This document shows, in pieces, positions 22,348 through 35,738 of a stretch of 64,000 nucleotides of DNA. Under the pieces are notes generated by a model. It did not search any database, was not told the DNA's origin, and saw only the letters and a program-made list of their open reading frames with translations. The translations under genes and the position numbers were made by a program. Source of the DNA: Portunus trituberculatus (Eukaryota; Arthropoda; Malacostraca; Decapoda; Portunidae); the NCBI RefSeq assembly GCF_017591435.1, contig NC_059303.1, forward strand, positions 14,290,360-14,354,359, given 5' to 3'. Each line of letters opens with the position of its first letter. Position 1 is the stretch's first letter.

Positions 22348-23209
22348 AAGATAGAAAAGATAGACTAAAATTGGAGGTGGAATAATTGTGTTAAGAGGAA
22401 AAGAGTTAGTAGTGTAAAAGTAGTGTAAAATGAAGTGGTGGGTGTGGTGGTGAGTGATGGAAGGCAAGATATCAATATTGTAAGTGTGTATGTACCACCC
22501 AAAACAACAAGTGGATGGTCAAATGATCAGTCTAACAGTATGGTGGAAAGCACATTGGAAACAATGACAAATGAAGCTGCAAAGAAAGCAAAATGGTTCT
22601 ACTTGGAGATTTCAACTGTAAAGACGTCAATTGGGAAGAATTTGAAGTGGGGAATGGTGGAGAATGGGGTGAGCAGAGCAGCTATTAAATTATGCGGTGG
22701 GAAATTTGATGACACAGTGGGTGAGGCATCCAACAAGGGGAAGGAGGGGTGATGCCCCGTCGAGACTGGACTTGATACTCACAAAGGGAGTCCATCTACA
22801 AAATGAGATTGAGCATGAGTGTCCTTTGGGGAAGAGTGATCATGAAGGATTGAAATTTGAGGTCAAGGTGGGATTCACCAAAGATAATGAAGTTGGATAC
22901 AAGGAGGAATGCCTAAATTATTATGCTAAGGGAAGATACAAGGAGTTGAGAAATGACTTTGGAAATGTGGATTGGTCCCAAATGTACCAGGAAACAAACA
23001 TGCACTTCAAATATGAAAAATTGATGGAGGCCGCAGAGAAGTTTGTGCCAAAATATATATACTAAGAAAATCTTAAAGGGAGATCAATGGTTTAACAAAA
23101 CCTGTGACAAGGCAAAAAGGGAGAAGGAAAAGGCATGGGAAAAATACAAACAAGAGGAAGTGGAGAGAGAAGCATATAGGAATGCAAGAAAGAAATATGT
23201 TCAAGTGAG

Positions 23210-23251
<42 letters not shown>

Positions 23252-25030
23252 TTCAACAGAGAATTGTGAAAGTGATCCCAAAATGTTTGATAAATTCATT
23301 AATGGTAAGTTAGAGAAAAAAGAAAGAGTTGATAAATGAAAGGTTGGAGATTATATATATGAAGATACAAGTGTCATTGTTGAAAAATTGAATGAGGATT
23401 TGTGCCAAGTATTCACACAAGAAACACAATTCAATCGACGGGTGTTACCTGTGTGTGACAAGATGGATGCAACAAAGAGTCACACTGCAAAAGTTTTGTT
23501 GAGTCAATTAGATGTTAACAAGGCAATGGGACCAGAAGAATGTTAAAAGAATGAATGTCAAGAGCAGTTGCTAGATCCAATTTTAGATTTAACAAGAACA
23601 TTTATCAACACGGGACAGGTGCACCCACCAGTACAATCAATGGAAAAGGGCAAATGTATGTAGTACCAATTTACAAAAGTGGATGTCGCATGGAACCATT
23701 GAATTATAGAGCTGTTTCTTTGACCACCATTATGTGTAACATATGTGAACAAGTGATCAAAAGCAAGTGGTGTGACTTCCTGGAAAACAAACAAATACTA
23801 AGTGAGAAACAGTTTGGCTTTACAAAAGGGAAATGGTGTGTATCAAATTTGCTATGTTTCTACTCAAGAGTGGTGGATATTTGACAAGAGAGGGATGGAT
23901 GGGTTGATTGTGTATACCTACACTTCAAAAAAGCATTTGATAAAGTACCACATAACAGATTGATGTGGAAGTGAAGTAGTATCGGAGGAATGAGGGCAAA
24001 TCTGACGGAGTGGATGAGAAATGATTTGACAGGTAGAGAAATGAGGACGGTGGGAGTGAAGGGAGTGAAGTCAGAGTGGAGGAAGGTAACCAAGGAGTTC
24101 GGTGCTTGGTCCTGATCAATTATTATATAAATGACATGCCAGAGGGAGTGAGAAGTTACTGTAGTATAGGAATATGTTTGCAGATGAGGCAAAGATGAGG
24201 AGGACAGTGAGGAATATGCATCACTGTAATATACTGCACAAGGACTTGGACAAAATATAGGAATGGAGCAGGACGTGGCAAATGGAATTCAATACCAACA
24301 AAACCTGTGGAATGAGAATGGCTACAACTAAATATACACCCTATAAAGACTGGGGGGGGGGGGGGAAGACTGTACGTAATTGAAGTCAGTGAAGAAAAAG
24401 ACTTGGGAGTGACTGTACAGAGTAATTAATCTGTCTCCAGAAAAGCACATTAATCGAATAATATTTTGCAAAACGTACAGCATGCTCCAAAGTATAGGAT
24501 GGGCATTTAATTAGGTGGACGGGAACATGATAAAGAAGATATTGACCAGCCTGATTAGGCCACAGTTGGAATATGCATCAGTAATTTGGTGAGCATACAT
24601 GAAGAAACCAACATGTCAATCAAGTGGAAAGAGTGCAGAGGTTAGCAACAAGAATGATAGGAGGTACCGTATGAGGAGAGGTTAAATAGGCTGGAATGAA
24701 GCATGTTGGAAGAAAGAAGAGTCACAGGGGATATGATAACAATGTTCAAAATAGTACATGGAGTGGACATATTGGATAGGGAGAACCTGATCACGATGGC
24801 ATCCACTAATTACCTAAGAGGACACCCAAACAAAATACTGAAGGACTCCTGCACGAGCCACATCAACAAGTATGTATGTATGTATGTATGTATGTATAGC
24901 TTCCCGTATCGGAGCATTGATGCATGGAACAAACTGAGCGTGGATGTGGTGTGTGCGGCGACTGTCACTCAAATGAACCACAAATTGGACCAGTGTGGAC
25001 AAACAGACAGGACATACACACCTACGGCTT
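22348..25030 (+). mobile_element. LINE family B, copy B3 (decayed, EN plus RT)
   Basis: Starts right after (CA)n inside the endonuclease domain (VSVYVPPKTTSGW at about 22471) and continues through the EN end (SRLDLILTKG, GKSDHEGLKF), the linker (FVPKYIY), RT (LNYRAVSLTTIMCNICE, FGFTKGKWCVSNLL, HFKKAFDKVPHNRL) and the C-terminus (LRGHPNKILKDSC). The active-site box reads FADE near 24177. Microsatellites have expanded inside coding sequence: (ACA)n at 23211-23250 and (TATG)n at 24870-24895. A run of G at 24351-24364 adds frame damage. It ends before (CA)n at about 25031-25079. Confidence 0.85.
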
Positions 25031-25080
<50 letters not shown>

Positions 25081-25276
25081 TATCATTATACAAGTGTTTT
25101 CCTTTACAAATTAATTGATGGTGCGAGTTGGTGCCATTAAAATATAGATGTTAATGGAGTAATCTTTTAATGGCTTCACTGTATATATGGACAGGGATGT
25201 TGATTATTATTATTATTATTATTATTGTTGCTGTTATTGCTGTTTGTTTGGGTTAATATATATACAATGGTTTATT

Positions 25277-25351
<75 letters not shown>

Positions 25352-25741
25352 CCTCACTGTGCAAGACATGAAATCGGTGTTTCAGCTGCCCAGTGCCTCT
25401 TTGGACAACACTGCGTGTCTGCTTGTGAGCCCTGAAAGAAAACATCAATGATAATAACAGCCATCATATACTATTAACCTGTCAATATGATGGGGACAAT
25501 CAAAATTCTATCCAGGTGTTGTTGTATTAAATTATTTTCATGATTTATTTTTCTTGCTCTAAAAACCAAAATGTATTAGTAGGAACTGTGGCACTGTCCA
25601 AATGAAGTGGTCCCTCCAGTTTTCCTCGTTTCCCAGCTCCACCCTCACAGCTCTCACTCAGCCGACATGACATCTATTGAAAATATGATAACCAAAACAT
25701 TGAAGTAATGCAGTTCACAACCTGCACAGTGGGACATCTTG
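25031..25741. repeat. (CA)n, (TAT)n and a 70-bp (GA)n, then unique sequence
   Basis: CA at 25034-25079 flanks LINE B3. TAT repeats lie at 25200-25225 and GA at 25279-25348. From 25350 to 25741 no gene or repeat is recognised. Confidence 0.85.
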
Positions 25742-25749
25742 CCTCAAAC

Positions 25750-26566
<817 letters not shown>

Positions 26567-26611
26567 CCTCAAACTGAATTCAAATTCATACCACAAGTCT
26601 CAAGGCCACCA

Positions 26612-26690
26612 TGATTGGTTGAATAAATTATGATTTTTTTTTTCATTGGCTGCCAGTTCACTTTCAAACGGAAGTAACCAATCAGCGGAA
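26612..26690. promoter_or_regulatory. Candidate promoter with three evenly spaced CCAAT boxes
   Basis: ATTGG at 26614-26618 and 26645-26649 (CCAAT on the minus strand) and CCAATCAGCG at 26678-26687 on the plus strand. Spacings are 31 and about 33 bp, close to three helical turns. Multiple NF-Y sites at this spacing are typical of vertebrate cell-cycle promoters. A GC-rich stretch follows at 26717-26780. No downstream exon was identified, and the assembly gap is 660 bp away. Confidence 0.4.
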
Positions 26691-26963
26691 ACAATAGCTC
26701 AAACAAAACGAGTCACTAATGTTGGCCCGCACGCTAGCCGCTGCCCTGGGTCGAGCAGCTCTCGCGCCAGTCTGTCTCTGTTCTATTGACTCGGGAGTGA
26801 GATCGCCAAAAATACGATTAAATTTTTGAAATTCGGTATCACCATTATAAATAGGTTGCGCCTTATAAATATGGGATTAAAAATACTCGTAATGAGGAGC
26901 TCTATCTCATGAGGTGGGTAAAAAACATTTAGTGGAATGTGGTGAAACACTGGAATAATACCG

Positions 26964-27122
26964 TTTTTTGTATGTTTTTGTAATGTCAACTATAGCTACC
27001 TATGTATAGTGTTTATTTTTTTTTGGTGTGGGTTGGCTAGGGTAGACTTATTGTGGGTGTTTTCCAGGTGTGATTTAAGGGTTGTTTGTGGAGTGCAGGT
27101 GTGTGTGTGTGTGTGTGTGTGT
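26964..27122 (+). repeat. Inverted repeat, left arm (pairs with 31677-31824)
   Basis: The segment with TAATGTCAACTATAGCTACC and GGTGTGATTTAAGGGTTGTT reappears reverse-complemented at 31677-31824 with only about ten differences. Both arms end in (TG)n/(CA)n. The arms enclose the 500-N gap. Confidence 0.85.
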
Positions 27123-27125
27123 GTA

Positions 27126-27349
27126 TGTATAGTTTTACAGGGCCTGGGCTTTATGCTCGTGTGGTCCCGTCTCCATATCTAGACTTATCTAATTTTTCTT
27201 TAAAACTATGTACACTCTTTGCTGACACCACTTCCTCACTCAAACTGTTCCAAGTCTCAACACATCTTTGCGGGAAACTAAAATTTTTAACATCTCTCAG
27301 ACATCATCCCTTCCTTAGTTTCTTACTATGCGATCTTGTGCTTCTAAAG
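27126..27349 (-). mobile_element. LINE family B, copy B9, 3' end truncated by gap
   Basis: On the minus strand this encodes the family B C-terminus (complement includes the stretch matching KKFSFPQRCVETWNSL in copy B6) and the terminal GGAGACGGGACCACACGAGC-like sequence followed by CCCAGGCCCTGTAAAACTA. The 3' end runs into (CA)n (plus-strand (TG)n at 27101-27123). The other side is cut by the N gap at 27350. Confidence 0.85.
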
Positions 27350-27849
27350 NNNNNNNNNNNNNNNNNNNNNNNNNNNNNNNNNNNNNNNNNNNNNNNNNNN
27401 NNNNNNNNNNNNNNNNNNNNNNNNNNNNNNNNNNNNNNNNNNNNNNNNNNNNNNNNNNNNNNNNNNNNNNNNNNNNNNNNNNNNNNNNNNNNNNNNNNNN
27501 NNNNNNNNNNNNNNNNNNNNNNNNNNNNNNNNNNNNNNNNNNNNNNNNNNNNNNNNNNNNNNNNNNNNNNNNNNNNNNNNNNNNNNNNNNNNNNNNNNNN
27601 NNNNNNNNNNNNNNNNNNNNNNNNNNNNNNNNNNNNNNNNNNNNNNNNNNNNNNNNNNNNNNNNNNNNNNNNNNNNNNNNNNNNNNNNNNNNNNNNNNNN
27701 NNNNNNNNNNNNNNNNNNNNNNNNNNNNNNNNNNNNNNNNNNNNNNNNNNNNNNNNNNNNNNNNNNNNNNNNNNNNNNNNNNNNNNNNNNNNNNNNNNNN
27801 NNNNNNNNNNNNNNNNNNNNNNNNNNNNNNNNNNNNNNNNNNNNNNNNN
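27350..27849. other. Assembly gap, 500 N
   Basis: Exactly 500 consecutive N, a size commonly used as a placeholder for a scaffold join of unknown length. Open frames of X across it have no meaning. Confidence 0.99.
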
Positions 27850-28059
27850 ACAAACTGCTAATCTATCCTAACTCTTCTTCATGGCTTAGGTGTTGTCTTG
27901 TACCCTGGGTGTTGCTGATGGCTGTAGGTGTTGTAGAAGGCTTGTGTTGTGTTGTGGCGTGGCTTGTCTTGGCTTGGCTTGACTTTCCTGTAATGAGAGA
28001 TGCACTGTTTACATTGAGTCACCTTCACTATGTTGTAAACTGAACTGAACGCAACTCAA

Positions 28060-28535
28060 CCAAAAAACTGTCTTAAAATGCCCTTAAAACATGCCAAACT
28101 GTCTCAATATGCCCTCAAATATGTCAAACTCTTAATATATCCTCATAACCTGCCAAACTGTCTTAAATTGCACTCAAAATCTGCCAAACTGTCTTAAAAT
28201 GGCCTTGAAACCTGCCAAACTATCTTCAATTTCTCTTAAAACCTCCCAAATTGTCTTAATATACCCTCAAAACCAGCCAAACTGTTATAAATTGCCCTCA
28301 AAACCTGCCAAATTGTAACAAAATGTCCTCAAAACATACCAAACTGTCTTAACATGGCCTCTAAACTGTCTTACAATACCCTCAAAACATGCCAAACTGT
28401 CTAAAATGTCCTCAAAACATACCAAACTGTCTAAAATGCCCTTAGAACATGCCAAACTGTCTAAAATGCCCTTAAAACATGCCAAACTATTTTAAAATAC
28501 CCATCAAACATGCCAAACTGCCTCAAAATGTCCTC
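28060..28535 (+). repeat. Degenerate 25-31-bp minisatellite (CCAAACTGTCTTAAAATGCCCTCAAAA)
   Basis: About fifteen diverged units of TGCCAAACTGTCTTAAAATG followed by CCCTCAAAACA. The same unit forms another array at 38300-38480. It resembles the AAAACAC-type arrays at 18590 and 30500 in base skew. Confidence 0.85.
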
Positions 28536-28623
28536 AAAATCTTATCCAGCCCAACCTAACCTAACCACACTTCACACCACACACCACACCACTGACCTGC
28601 ATAAGGAAGGAAGCCGTGTGACC

Positions 28624-28680
28624 TCAGCTTTGAGTGGCCACCTCCTCTCGGGTCACAGTGAAGTCGCAGTCCAGGGAGTC
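28624..28680 (-). CDS. Candidate terminal exon of an unidentified gene
   Basis: On the minus strand an acceptor GATCTTTTGCCACAG is followed by 18 codons, DSLDCDFTVTREEVATQS, and TGA (28624-28626). Nearly every third position is G or C, unlike the surrounding A/T-rich repeats, which favours real coding sequence. Another frame is also open up to a possible donor near 28598, so the reading is uncertain. I recognise no family. Confidence 0.35.
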   Translation of the reverse strand, partial: DSLDCDFTVTREEVATQS

Positions 28681-28747
28681 CTGTGGCAAAAGATCAGAGG
28701 TCACACAGGTCACAATGGGATAGTAATAATAGTAATAGTATTAGTAC

Positions 28748-28841
28748 AGGAGGAGGAGGAGGAGGAGGAGGAGGAGGAGGAGGAGGAGGAGGAGGAGGAG
28801 GAGGAGGAGGAGGAGGAGGAGGAAGGGAAGGAAGGAAAGAA

Positions 28842-28918
<77 letters not shown>
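28748..28918 (+). repeat. (GGA)n followed by (GA)n
   Basis: GGA triplets at about 28749-28822, a short GGAAGGAA transition, then GA to about 28918. The poly-Glu/Gly and Arg-Glu open frames are repeat translations. Confidence 0.97.
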
Positions 28919-28922
<4 letters not shown>

Positions 28923-29109
28923 GCAAAAAAATTTATAAAATGACAATATTTATTATTTTACCTTTTCTTTTTTTCTCTTCTCTTCTTCTTCTCCTCTTCT
29001 CATCTTCTTCCACCTCTTCCTTCTTCTTCTTCCTCCTCTTCTTCTTGTCTTGGTCTGTCTTTCTTCATATTCTTAACACAATCTGAAATAAATAAAACTG
29101 GATTAATAT

Positions 29110-30499
<1,390 letters not shown>

Positions 30500-30500
<1 letters not shown>

Positions 30501-30780
30501 AATATTTTGAAACACCATTAAAACACCCTAAAATAGTTGAAACAGTCTTAAACACCCTTAAATAGCCTTAAAATAGCCTTAAAAAACACTAAAACAGGCT
30601 TAAACACCCTTAAAATAGCCTAAAACTCCCTTAAACATCCTAAAATTCTTAAAACACCCTAAAATAGCCTTAAACAATCTAAAACAGCCTAAAAATACCC
30701 TGAGACAACCTTAACACATCCTTAAACACCCTCAAAGTTTTCAAACACCCTTAAACAGCCTTCAATACTCACAGTTGGCT
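30500..30780 (+). repeat. Degenerate AAACACCCTTAAAATAGCCTT minisatellite
   Basis: About 280 bp of diverged units of 11-22 bp based on AAACACCCTTAAA and AAAATAGCCTT. No coding potential. Confidence 0.75.
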
Positions 30781-31676
30781 AAGTGTGTCCCAGCTGGTGC
30801 AGATGCCATGTTCCATCCCTACATAGAGCAACTTCCTTTAGTACGGCCGGTGGTGTCTGGTGATCCTGTTGGGAGGAGGAGGTGGTGGTGGTAGTAGTGG
30901 TGGTGGTTATACTAGTACTAGTGGTGGTAGTGAAATGGTGTGGTTTTGTGAGCATCTGATGTGGTAATGTTGGTTGTTTGTGGTGGTTGTGGGTGTGGTT
31001 GGACAGTGGTGGTGGTGGTGGGTGTGGTTGGACAGTGGTAGTGGTGGTGGTGGGGTGATGGTGGTGGTAATAGAAGGATTTTAAAAAGACAAATATTTTC
31101 TGGCCAAAACAAGTGAAAAAAATTGATGTTCATGAGACAAAATTGTAAGAAAAAACACGCTATCACACATCCCACACTCACCAAACACACCACACCAGCA
31201 CACACCATTCCCACACCTGCACACACCAGCAAATCATAAACAACTCTTTGCAAACACTGGAAAACGTAAAAAACACACACCAAAAAAATATATAGTTTAC
31301 ACAACAAAAAAAACACTTACACACACACCGCACGCACCACATACACACCACACCTGCGGAAACCTTTCCCACACCCGCACACACCAGCACAGTATACAGC
31401 TTGGTGTGTGGAGGGAGATATGGAGGAAAGAAAAGGAGGTGGTGGAGGGAAAAATGAGAAAAATTGTCAGGTTTTGAAGTGAGATTTAGAAAAGTACTAT
31501 TTTGACTATGATAGAAGTGAGATAGGAGACTCAAAATTGGAGGGAAGGTGGAGGAAACATGGAGGAAATAGTCTACTGAAGGAAAAGCCTGGAGGTAACC
31601 TGTGGAGGGAGATATGGAGGAAACAAGACAAACATTACCTAACCAAAACGCATCCAAAATTACCTAAAATATTGCA

Positions 31677-31824
31677 TCACACACACACACACCTGCACTC
31701 CACAAACAACCCTTAAATCACACCTGGAAAACGCCCACATTAAGTCTACCCTAGTCAAACCACACCATAAAAAATAAGCAATATACATAGGTAGCTATAG
31801 TTGACATTACAAAAACTTACAAAA
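31677..31824 (-). repeat. Inverted repeat, right arm (pairs with 26964-27122)
   Basis: Reverse complement of the left arm, including the (CA)n end and the phrase AACTACACC-free core CCACAAACAACCCTTAAATC. It lies within the presumed first intron of the gene starting at 32013. Confidence 0.85.
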
Positions 31825-31894
31825 AACACACTTACACACACACCACACTCACAGCACACCTGCGTACACCTCTCCCACACCCAAACACACTCAC

Positions 31895-32013
31895 CTCTCC
31901 CTCTGGAACTTGGTGAGTGGAGTATTTGTGGAGTTTTGCTGCAGAGAGGAGACAGGCAGCAAGTCAACAGCAGCGGCTCTCCAAGGACCAATTGTGACAT
32001 TGTGGCAAGCCAT
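31895..32013 (-). CDS. First coding exon of an unidentified gene
   Basis: On the minus strand ATG at 32011-32013 sits in a strong context (GTGCACCATGG). It opens 39 codons, beginning MACHNVTIGPWRAAAVDL and ending NTPLTKFQRE, before a consensus donor GAG|AG|GTGAGT-like site (exon ends at 31895, phase 2). The alternative frames are closed. The reading is protein-like, not repeat-like, and the start context and donor agree. I do not recognise the family. Continuing exons were not identified at lower coordinates. The upstream region carries a tandem module (32085-32430) that may be promoter or 5' UTR. Confidence 0.5.
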
Positions 32014-32084
32014 GGTGCACCTCTGGAATAGTGGTAGTTGTTGTAGTAGTGGTAGTGGTGGTGGTGGTAGTAATAGTATAAATG

Positions 32085-32430
32085 AGGCGTGACAAGGCGT
32101 AGGAAAGGGTGAAGGACACTGCCTACCACAATATAACACCACCATATCTCACTAACCACTTCAACTATCAAACTATCACGCATATGGGAGATGTATGGAT
32201 CCACAAACTATCTACGGAGGCAATATGAGGGCGTGACAAGGCGTACTAAATAAGAAAAATTGAAAATAGTTAACACAGAGAGGGCCGATGTGGAAGGCAG
32301 GATGGCGGACACTGACTAACACAAGAACACCACCATATCTCAGTAACCGCTTCAACTATCAAACTATCCCGCGCATGGGTGCATAAGCTATCTATGGAGG
32401 CAATATGGGGGCGTGACAAGGCGTAGGAGG
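32085..32430 (-). repeat. Tandem module upstream of the first exon
   Basis: GGCGTGACAAGGCGTA occurs at about 32085, 32231 and 32411, enclosing two diverged copies of a 145-180-bp unit that share ACACCACCATATCTCA and CTTCAACTATCAAACTATC. On the minus strand one copy contains TGTCCGCCATCCTG, a YY1-like core (CCGCCAT). The placement suggests a duplicated promoter or 5' leader. Confidence 0.6.
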
Positions 32431-33540
32431 GCAGGAATCACCCCCACAAATATGAGGCAACAAAACCCAAAAGTTTGCTTATAAAGACGCACTTATTTTC
32501 ACTTTACCAGACTTTTTTCACCTTAATTGGCACGTCTCACTAACTCTACATACTTTAGATAATAAGCATGTACATGCACACACTTGGGAATAACTCACCT
32601 GCTCTACAAATGTTCAAAAACTGTCAATATCAACACTTCAAGCTTATAATGCCGGATCTTCTTCTCCTACGTAAAATGTCAACATCATTGTATACACTTC
32701 CTCTATCACTCAAATTCTTACAAAATTCAAAATAACATTGAAATAAAATAATTTTAATATGAAATGGTAAAGAAAAAGGAAAATAATACGAATATTATAT
32801 TCCCAATACGGAAATGGAGGGTTGGGGTCACTCACATTTCGTCGTAAAGATTGAAATATTTCTACTTAATTAGTGAAGTTGGCAATGTTCTGATATCTGA
32901 TTTGTTATTAGTAAAGTAAACTAATTTCTAAACTACAATAGAATCGAGTCCAGCTGTGTTTTGGTTTACCGAAAAAATAACGTTAAAGTCAAATTCAAAA
33001 TTTTTAGTGGTAACAAAATAGAAAACAAAAATCTTTATATGACAAAGAATCTGTGTTTTCTTTATTCGGCTGGAAAGCGAAAATTTTTGTTATTCAGAAA
33101 ATGTAATATAACGTAGTTTGGGTGAGCTTTCCATCTCGACATTGTGGTGTGTTTGTCACCCGTTAATTGGACACAAACACCTTCCTTTCCACCGCTTTCA
33201 ATAAAAAATCCACCCGGTAGGAATATTATATTTTGATTATTAGTTACACTATTTATCGCGCCTAAAAGTGTAGTGTATACTAGTCTGGGAGCCGTTTTTC
33301 TTGTGGCGATTTTTTAAATGAATTATCTACGTAAATATTGAACCCACGGGGGGCGCCTCACCCCTGCCTTCCCCATGGACAGTCCAGCAATGTCTGCTTC
33401 CACTCCCCCTGTGTTTCCAGACCCAGAGAGTGAAGCAAAGCCAGAATCAACCACCACACTAGATAAATAGCCATTACTGTGGTAAATAAGGCGATGGTTG
33501 TGTATATATACCCCAGTTAACACCGCCCGCCGCCCACCTC
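32431..33540. other. A/T-rich unique sequence, nothing recognised
   Basis: No exon, repeat or transposon end is evident. Between 33330 and 33540 the composition becomes GC-richer, and a short minus-strand frame (33323-33523) lacks any supporting context. Confidence 0.5.
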
Positions 33541-33544
33541 ACCC

Positions 33545-33716
33545 AGGACTTAGCCCTGTTAATGGGCCAAATATTTAGAATTAGTATATAATGTATTGTG
33601 TACTTGTAAGTGTATCTTTACGTACTGATGACGAGGTCGCTGTCCAACTGATACAGGATAACCTAGATAGGCCCTGGAGGCCCTTTGTTATCCTATTATT
33701 TATGTTATGTTATGAC
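33545..33716 (+). mobile_element. LINE family A, 3' UTR-only copy (A5)
   Basis: Matches only the last about 170 bp of family A: GACTTAGCCCTGTTAATGGG, TGACGAGGTCGCTG, and the GGCCCTTTGTTATCCTATTA end followed by TTATGTTATG. Strong 5' truncation is normal for LINE insertion. Confidence 0.85.
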
Positions 33717-33863
33717 CCACAGCCCGCCCCAACTCCTCAAAATTTCCTTCTCTCTCACTGTCTCTCTCTCTCTCTCTCTCTCCTCAAATGCATAGCAGGG
33801 ACAAAAGAGGAGGGAGTAGTAGTAGTAGGAGCAGGAGCAGCAGTGTTATTATTATTACTATGA

Positions 33864-34868
33864 GGGTTACAGAATACAACGAGACCTGGACAGGCTGATA
33901 GCATGGGCAGACAGGTGGCAGATGGAGTTTAATTCTAGAAAGTGTCAGGTTATGCATTTAGGTAAAGACAACACAAACTTTAGCTATGAGATGGAGGGAT
34001 GTTGGCTAGAGGCAGTAGAGGAAGGAAAGGATTTAGGAGTAGTGATAGACAGGACTATGAAATTTTCAAAGCAATGTTTAGAAGCAAGAAATAGGGTAAA
34101 TAGGATCCTGGGTTTTATAAATAGAAATGTTAGTTATAAAAGTAAGGAAGTGGTGTGTAGCTTATATAATTCCTATGTTAGGCCCCATTTAGAGTATTGC
34201 ATATAGGCCTGGTCACCCCACTATAGGCACGACATCAACATGTTAGAAGCAGTTCAGAGAAGAGCAACTAGGATGATACCAGCATTAAAGCGCCTGGAGT
34301 ATAGAGATAGATTAAAGGAATTAAACATGTTTTCATTTGAGAGATGTATAAGAGGGGATATGATAGAGTTATTTCAAATGTTCTCAGATACAAACTACAT
34401 AGATGTGAGATCTTTCTTTTACCTTAGAGGAGGGAAGTAGGACTACAAATCATGGCAGGAAGATTAGAAAGCAAGGCTGCAGGTTAGATATAAGAAAATA
34501 TTTCTTTAGTCATATGGGTAGACTTCTAATGCATTGCCAGAAACGGTTGTAAATAGCACTAGTTTGACAATGTTTAAAAACAGATTAGATAAGCACTTAG
34601 ATTTATAATTATGTATAGCGCTGCATGATAGTTTTTATAAGAAATTTACTATAGTTAAACAAGACATGATCCCCATGTATGGGGATCACAGATTGTAGAG
34701 GAATTCGCTGCAGGACTTAGCCCTATTAATGGGCCAAATATTTAAAATTAGTATATAATGTATTGTGTACTTGTAAGTGTATCTTTAAGTAATGATGATG
34801 TCCTGTGACATTACAATAACCTAGATGGGCCCTGGTGGCCCTTTGTTATCCTATTATTTATGTTATGT
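33864..34868 (+). mobile_element. LINE family A, copy A4, 5'-truncated
   Basis: Begins in the RT thumb (RDLDRLIAWADRWQMEFN) and runs to the TTATG tail. In-frame TAG at 34204-34206 (codon CAG in the other copies) and an extra T near 34420 break the protein into 33922-34206 and 34240-34440. An 18-bp deletion-like change alters GATGACGAGGTCGCTG near 34795. Confidence 0.85.
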
Positions 34869-34916
34869 GTGTGTGTGGGGGGGGGGCGGGCAGACTGTTT
34901 AATGTAAAATTATTCC

Positions 34917-34962
<46 letters not shown>

Positions 34963-35211
34963 AAGACCACAGAGGTGACTAGCTAGAGTGTTCCTGCTGT
35001 TAATAATGCAGAAATGTTGTTAATCTTTCACTGGAACCTTAAAAACAATAACAACTTCAACTATACTCTATTGATGAAGGTTAGACACTCAACCCGTCAC
35101 TTCAGAGGAGCTTGGTGGTGTCTTATGGTGTGGCTTGACAATGTTATGGCTGGATATGTCACTAAGCCCTTCTCTCTCTCTCTCTCTCTCTCTAATCGGT
35201 AAAGTTAGTCA
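34869..35211. other. (CT)n tracts and unique sequence
   Basis: TG and G runs at 34866-34890, CT at 34921-34958 and 35170-35192. No gene seen. Confidence 0.7.
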
Positions 35212-35738
35212 CTCTGAAGGTAAAAATGTGTTCCAGTACTGAAGATGTTAAAATAGTGAAGACTGTGGCCATTAATCTTCTGTCCTCCGTACACCCTTCC
35301 TAATGTCAATAAAATGGTTTAATGGTGCACAAATCTCAAGGTAAAAAATGCGTGCCAGTAATGAAGGGGTTAAAATAGTGAAGACTGTGACCATTATTAA
35401 TCTTCTGCCTTCCATACACCCTTCCTAATGTCAATAAAATGGTCTAATGGTACACAAATCTGAAGGTAAAAATGTGTCCCAGTACTGAAGGGGTTAAAAT
35501 AGTGGACTGTGGCCATTAATCTTCTGCCCTCCATACACACTTCCTAATGTCAATAAAATGGTCTAATGGTACACAAATCTCAAGGTAAAACTGTGTCCCA
35601 GTACTGAAGGGGTTGAAATAGTGAAGACTGTGGCCATTAATCTTCTGCCCCTCCATACACCCTTCCTAATGTCAATTAAATGGTCTAATGGCACACAACT
35701 CTGAAGGTAAAAATGTGTCCCAGTACTGAAGGGGTTAA
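35212..35738. repeat. MITE-derived satellite, four 119-124-bp units
   Basis: TTAA-AATAGTG junctions at 35248, 35370, 35494, 35613 (as TTGA) and the closing TTAA at 35735 give units of 122, 124, 119 and 122 bp. Each unit is the half of the piggyBac-type MITE from its internal TTAA to its terminal GGGGTTAA. The left MITE half is missing, and the array starts in CT repeats. It abuts a LINE endonuclease fragment at 35739. Confidence 0.85.

Noticed and set aside
27086..27871. Open frames of 169-261 codons crossing the gap
   Set aside because: They consist mostly of X from the 500 N; the only real residues are antisense to LINE B9.
30786..30873. Minus-strand ATG with a GTGAGT donor, possible short first exon
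   Set aside because: Two ATGs in different frames are both possible, the peptide is only 13-15 residues, and the neighbouring sequence is minisatellite; not enough support.
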